Shown: positions 60,495-64,000 of the stretch, one piece after another
Position numbering within the stretch: the stretch's first letter is position 1
Layout of the letters: every line of letters begins with the position of its first letter
Assembly (NCBI GenBank): GCA_037367405.1
Contig: JAZKJV010000086.1
Coordinates: 1,287,001-1,351,000 of the forward strand
From: Ottelia alismoides
Taxonomy: Eukaryota; Streptophyta; Magnoliopsida; Alismatales; Hydrocharitaceae
Direction of reading: 5' to 3'
Length of the DNA stretch: 64,000 bases
Made by a program: the position numbers and the translations under genes
The notes under the pieces: generated by a model
What the model was told of the DNA's origin: nothing
Database searches by the model: none
Seen by the model: the letters and a program-made list of their open reading frames with translations, nothing else

Positions 60495-63311
60495 ATGATG
60501 GGCAGGAGGTCTCTTAGACAGCCTCTGGCTGCACCACTTTTTAGCACTCCGGCCCATTCATCTAGGTCGGTTCGTGGGAGCTCAGACCCGCTCTCCGAAC
60601 CCGAGTATGACTCCGCCCTGTTCCCCCTCGACCACCCTTCTTCTTCTGATACCGAGATACCAGTGCCAGAGGAGAAACAGACAGATACTTTATCGGCACC
60701 TGAGTTCGGTTGTTTTGATTTTTCAGAGACCATGGCCGGCGCTAGTGATGATCGTACCAGAGGTCCGCAGGAGGAGCATTTCGTTCTGGACCAGGGTTCG
60801 ATCAACTCCACCCTGATCGCCTCCCTTGAGTCAGTACAGCAGCAGTTGAGGGATTTGGGGGCATTCATGATAGAGATGAGGCGACAACTTGAGCAGTTGA
60901 GAGCCGATCGCGAGAACCACGGAGGAGGACCCGACGATGCGGCAGCTACCGTAGCAGCCGCAGCCGCGGCAGCAGCCGTAGCAGCAGCCGCAACAGCAGG
61001 AGCGGGACCACCGAGATCGATGCGGGAGAACCACAATCCCGGATCGACTCTGACCCACCGTTGGGTGGTGATACCAGCGATAGTGGGGGACTTCAAGTTC
61101 CCCCCGAACACTTTGCAGCTTCTACCCCGGTTCCATGGGTTGGCCACTGAGGAGCCTCATCTACGCCTTCAGGAGTTTGAGATGATTTGCGGTACTGTCC
61201 ACAATCGTCAGGTGGACCAGGATACCATCAGGATGATTGCCTTCCCCTTCTCTTTGGCAGACAGAGCAGCCACCTGGCTGAAACATATGGGGAAGTTTGT
61301 CTACACCTGGGAGCAGCTCCGTGCCGAGTACTTGCACAAGTACTGTCCACTCGGGCGGACCAATGCCGCGAGAGCCCTGATCAGCATCTTCTCCATGCTC
61401 CCCAACAAGCAGTTCCATGAGGCATGGGAGAGGTTCAGAGAGCTGACTGATAGATGCCCGCACCACGACATTTACAAGCCGAACCTCGTGCAGAGCTTTT
61501 TCAGCGGGCTGACACCAGAGCTTCAGGGCGTGGTAAACGCTTCTTGTGGTGGGTCTTACTTCTCCAAGGATCACGACCAAGTCTGGGCCATCTACGAGGA
61601 GATGGCTGAGAACTACATGGTGATGTCCCAGATCCGGTTGTACACTCAGGGCAGACCCTAACAGCCACAGACCGTGCAGTACCAGACGATAGCACGGGTC
61701 AACGCCGGTCCTTCCAGTTTGTCTGCACTAGCAGGAGCACAGGCCGAGTCATCAGCCGCGGACATGGGGATCATCAGCGAGAAGCTGGACCGGATGGAGT
61801 TGATTGAGAAGAAGCAATGCCAGGGCATCACTCAGATGGAGAAGATGTCACGGACTCTGAGCGACATGAAGACCCAGCTCATGTGTCTCCAGGAGGCACA
61901 AACGGCTTCCCAGCCCCGTCTTCAGTCGTGAGGCGATTCCGGCAGCAGCAGCAGCTCGTCCCAGCGCTCCAGCTCACACCAGCAGCCTAGACAGGTTCAC
62001 CTTGTACAGGTAGAGCCATACCAGCAGCCGCAGCCCACCTACCAGTCACCACCATCTCCAGACTTGCAGATGGTGGTATAGGAGCCGGATCAGCCTCTGG
62101 CAGTGCTCCCACCACCCCAGTACGATGCAGAGCCGTTGATGGATGTCAAAGGGATTTGGTATAACCGCCCTCATCCCGGTATCCGACGAGACCATCCTGG
62201 ATTCCGGTGGCGGACCGGAGGTACCCAGCCCCAGCGGCAGCCGTCAGGACAGGGTGGTCAGTACGGCCATCAGAGAGAGCACCAGCTGCAGCAGCAGCCC
62301 CCGGTGTACCCATCACAGCAGCAGCAGCAGTCGTCCTATGGTCCTCATCCCTATTAGCAGGGACAATCATGGAGGCGTGAGCAGCCTCACCAGCAACAGC
62401 AGCAGCATCACCCATACCCCTCTCAGCCACAGCAGCAGATCCAGCAGCCTCACTACCAGAGAGGCTACCCATCGGGTTCCCATGAGAACCCTGTCTTGAA
62501 TGATATAGCCCGCATTCTCTCAGATCAACACTCTACTTTTCGACGGGAGATGGACGAGTTCCGCCAGGAGATGCGGGACATCGTGAGAGGGAAGGCCGTC
62601 ATCCCTGCCCAGATTGAGCCGAACCCCAACAGCCTGAAGCGGAAATCTAAGCAGGTAGCTTGTACTGAGTATACCACTCCTAGTGATGCAATTGGTGATA
62701 TGACTGGATATCTATTTGATACTGATTTTGTCATACTTAGGAGCGGTAGGATGCCAGCAGGCGGTGCCTCGTCTGAGCCACATCATGAGGATCCACCCAG
62801 AGCGCCCGACGAGGAGGAGGAGAGCGGTACTGAGGCCGCTAGAAATGACGACGGTGGTACTGATGCCACCAAGGATGCTGACTCCACCAGTGGTGCTGAG
62901 GTCGCCGTTTCACCAGTTCGAGGAGGTGGTACTGAGGCCACCCATTTTGCTGAGCCAGAGAGCGGTACTGAGGCCGCGAGTCTTCCAGCCGATCCAGCTG
63001 ATGGTGGTACTGAGGCCACCCATACTTCTGAGAGACATGTAGTTTTTCCTTCTTCTGCACCTGTATCTCGGAACATTTCTGTGAATAAAGGAAAGGGTTT
63101 GTTTTCTTCTGGTCCCACTGTGGTGCATGATGTATGTGTGGATCCGGTTGTCGAACCGCCTAGACCCTTTCCTAGTCCTTCATCTGAGAAGGACCCTGTG
63201 ATCCCCTTCCCTAGAGCCCTTCAGATGGGGAAGGGGAAGAAAAAAGAAAATCCAAAAAAGAGAAATCAGGAAGAGTTCAACCAGCATATGATAGATCGGT
63301 TTCACATATAG
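60495..63311 (+). pseudogene. Athila-like gypsy gag, one frame with in-frame stops
   Basis: ATG at 60495 (MMGRRSLRQPL); an in-frame GTG at 60447 is possible but has worse support. The first open part ends with TAA at 61659. Order: an acidic N-terminus, a Glu/Gln helix (SLESVQQQLRDLGAF), an Ala-rich tract (about 60948-61000), then the Gag core with PRFHGLATEEPHLRLQEF, IRMIAFPFSLADRAATWL, FHEAWERFRELTDRCPHH and FFSGLTPELQGVVNASCGG. The frame continues beyond the stop through a coiled-coil-like segment, a Gln-rich region (about 62000-62460) and repeats with GTEA (62820-63040). It lacks a CCHC zinc knuckle, as Athila Gag does. Stops stand at 61659, 61929, about 62079, about 62355 and 63309, all in the one frame, with no frameshift. 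Confidence 0.9.
62820..63040 (+). repeat. Coding repeat in gypsy Gag (GTEA units)
   Basis: The word GGTACTGAGGCC or near variants occurs at least five times, coding SGTEAA or GGTEATH units in an acidic linker between the Gag core and protease. Spacing is irregular and all units keep the same frame. Confidence 0.8.
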
Positions 63312-64000
63312 CTGACTCTTCAGGAGGCTTTGCAACACATTCCCCTTCTTCAGCATTCCCTTAGAGACAGAACCACAGTCAGGAGGAAGAGGAGGAACCA
63401 CCACTCAGAGATCCATGTGCTGACGAAAGCCACGTGTTTCGCGATCCAGAACCGTCTGCCGGCCAAGAGGCTAGATTCAGGAGCCCCTTATGTCAGATGC
63501 CACATCAGAGAGTAGAGATTTGACCGTACTCTATTAGATAGCGGATCGTCGATCAACCTCCTTCCGGCAGCCCTTCTCGACCGCTTCGAGTTGGGCACTC
63601 TTAGACAGAGCAGGACAATCCTTCAGTTTGCTGATCGATCTGTCAAGAGGCCAAAGGGGTTGTTGCGAGATGTTGTCATCACGATTCAGGGCCTGCAATT
63701 CCCCGTGGACTTCGTAGTGTTGGACATGGAGATCCCTGAGTCTGTGACCGATACCCCCATCATTCTCGGTCGTCCGTTCTTGGCCACAGCCAAGGCGGTG
63801 ACCGACCATGATAGGGGGAAGGTATACTTTCGCGTCGAGGGCGAAAGTGTACAAATAGAGACGGTCGAGGACAGCCGAGTCAGAGACAGATCATGCTCAG
63901 AGACCACTTCAGACACAGAGGAGCTGACAGATGCAGGGCCAGACATCCACCAGGACTGTGACTTTGTTATCACAAACGATGAGGCCGTTTGGGCAGATCC
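63312..64000 (+). pseudogene. Athila-like gypsy protease, partial at window end
   Basis: Same frame as gag, after the TAG at 63309. First comes a linker with LTLQEALQHIPLL and KATCFAIQNRLPAKRLDSGA, then a TAG at 63513. After it is the aspartic protease: LLDSGSSINLLP with the catalytic Asp at 63537-63539, FELGTLRQSRTILQFADRS, GLLRDVVITIQGLQFPVDF, VVLDMEIPESV and the ILGRPFLATAKAV flap/C-terminal motif (about 63764). This matches Athila and related plant gypsy proteases (usual form DLGASVSLMP...ILGRPFLATA). The active-site triad here is Asp-Ser-Gly and looks functional. RT, RNase H and integrase lie beyond the window. Confidence 0.9.

Noticed and set aside
60410..61147. 245-codon minus-strand ORF opposite the gypsy gag
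   Set aside because: It is the antisense shadow of the Ala-rich and core Gag region, where GC-rich codons leave the opposite strand open. No known motif.
61161..61580. 139-codon minus-strand ORF
   Set aside because: Shadow of the well-supported Gag core on the plus strand.
62146..62472. Ala-rich minus-strand ORF
   Set aside because: Antisense of the Gln-rich CAG repeat region of gag.
1..64000. CRISPR array, operon, phage or bacterial defence system
   Set aside because: All signals are those of plant nuclear repeats and organellar fragments; the repeated units seen are LTR parts or degenerate tandem repeats without spacers.

Overview
The window is repeat-dense nuclear DNA of a flowering plant. 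I found no intact host gene. Almost every stretch belongs to an LTR retrotransposon, or to one roughly 13.7 kb block of organellar DNA. The plant assignment rests on three things: Ty1/copia and Athila-like Ty3/gypsy domains with tRNA-Met and tRNA-Asp primer-binding sites; a fragment of the angiosperm mitochondrial gene matR; and pieces of plastid rpl2, psbB and accD inside the mitochondrial-looking block. The species cannot be named from this sequence.

Layout, left to right. (1) 1-2177 is the decayed pol of a plus-strand copia element, followed by its 2.6-kb 3' LTR (2178-4814). That LTR, its flank and a minus-strand copia remnant (element D) are tandemly duplicated as two units of about 5 kb (1611-6579 and 6596-11577). 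(2) 11809-14636 is copia element C (short LTR, gag, zinc knuckle, protease and RT remnants), apparently inserted in D and cut by a 292-bp LTR of a minus-strand element G. (3) About 15250-28990 is mitochondrial-type DNA with plastid fragments, lying between the two halves of G, whose 5' half is at about 28990-30707. (4) 30708-31196 is a small degenerate repeat block. (5) 31197 to the window end is a nest. Copia A (31197) is interrupted in its integrase by copia B (33491). B is interrupted in gag by an Athila-like gypsy element (34580). The gypsy 5' LTR is split by a long-LTR copia (36418-57264, target duplication CGCCG). That element's pol is split in turn by a second copy of the same copia family (40224-50774, target duplication CACTT). 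The gypsy LTR resumes at 57270, and its PBS, leader, gag and protease fill 59121-64000, with RT and integrase beyond the window.

The coding regions are parts of retroelement polyproteins: Gag for particle assembly, protease for maturation, RT/RNase H for cDNA synthesis, integrase for insertion. Every one carries stops, deletions or truncations, so none looks autonomous now. The youngest event visible is the inner copia, whose two LTRs differ at only about 20 places by eye over 2.5 kb. No new host system was found. The most interesting items are the five-level nest with readable target duplications, the organellar insert inside an old retroelement, a tandem duplication with a templated junction, paired LTR hairpins with a compensatory base-pair change, and GC-rich blocks conserved in an otherwise diverging copia leader.
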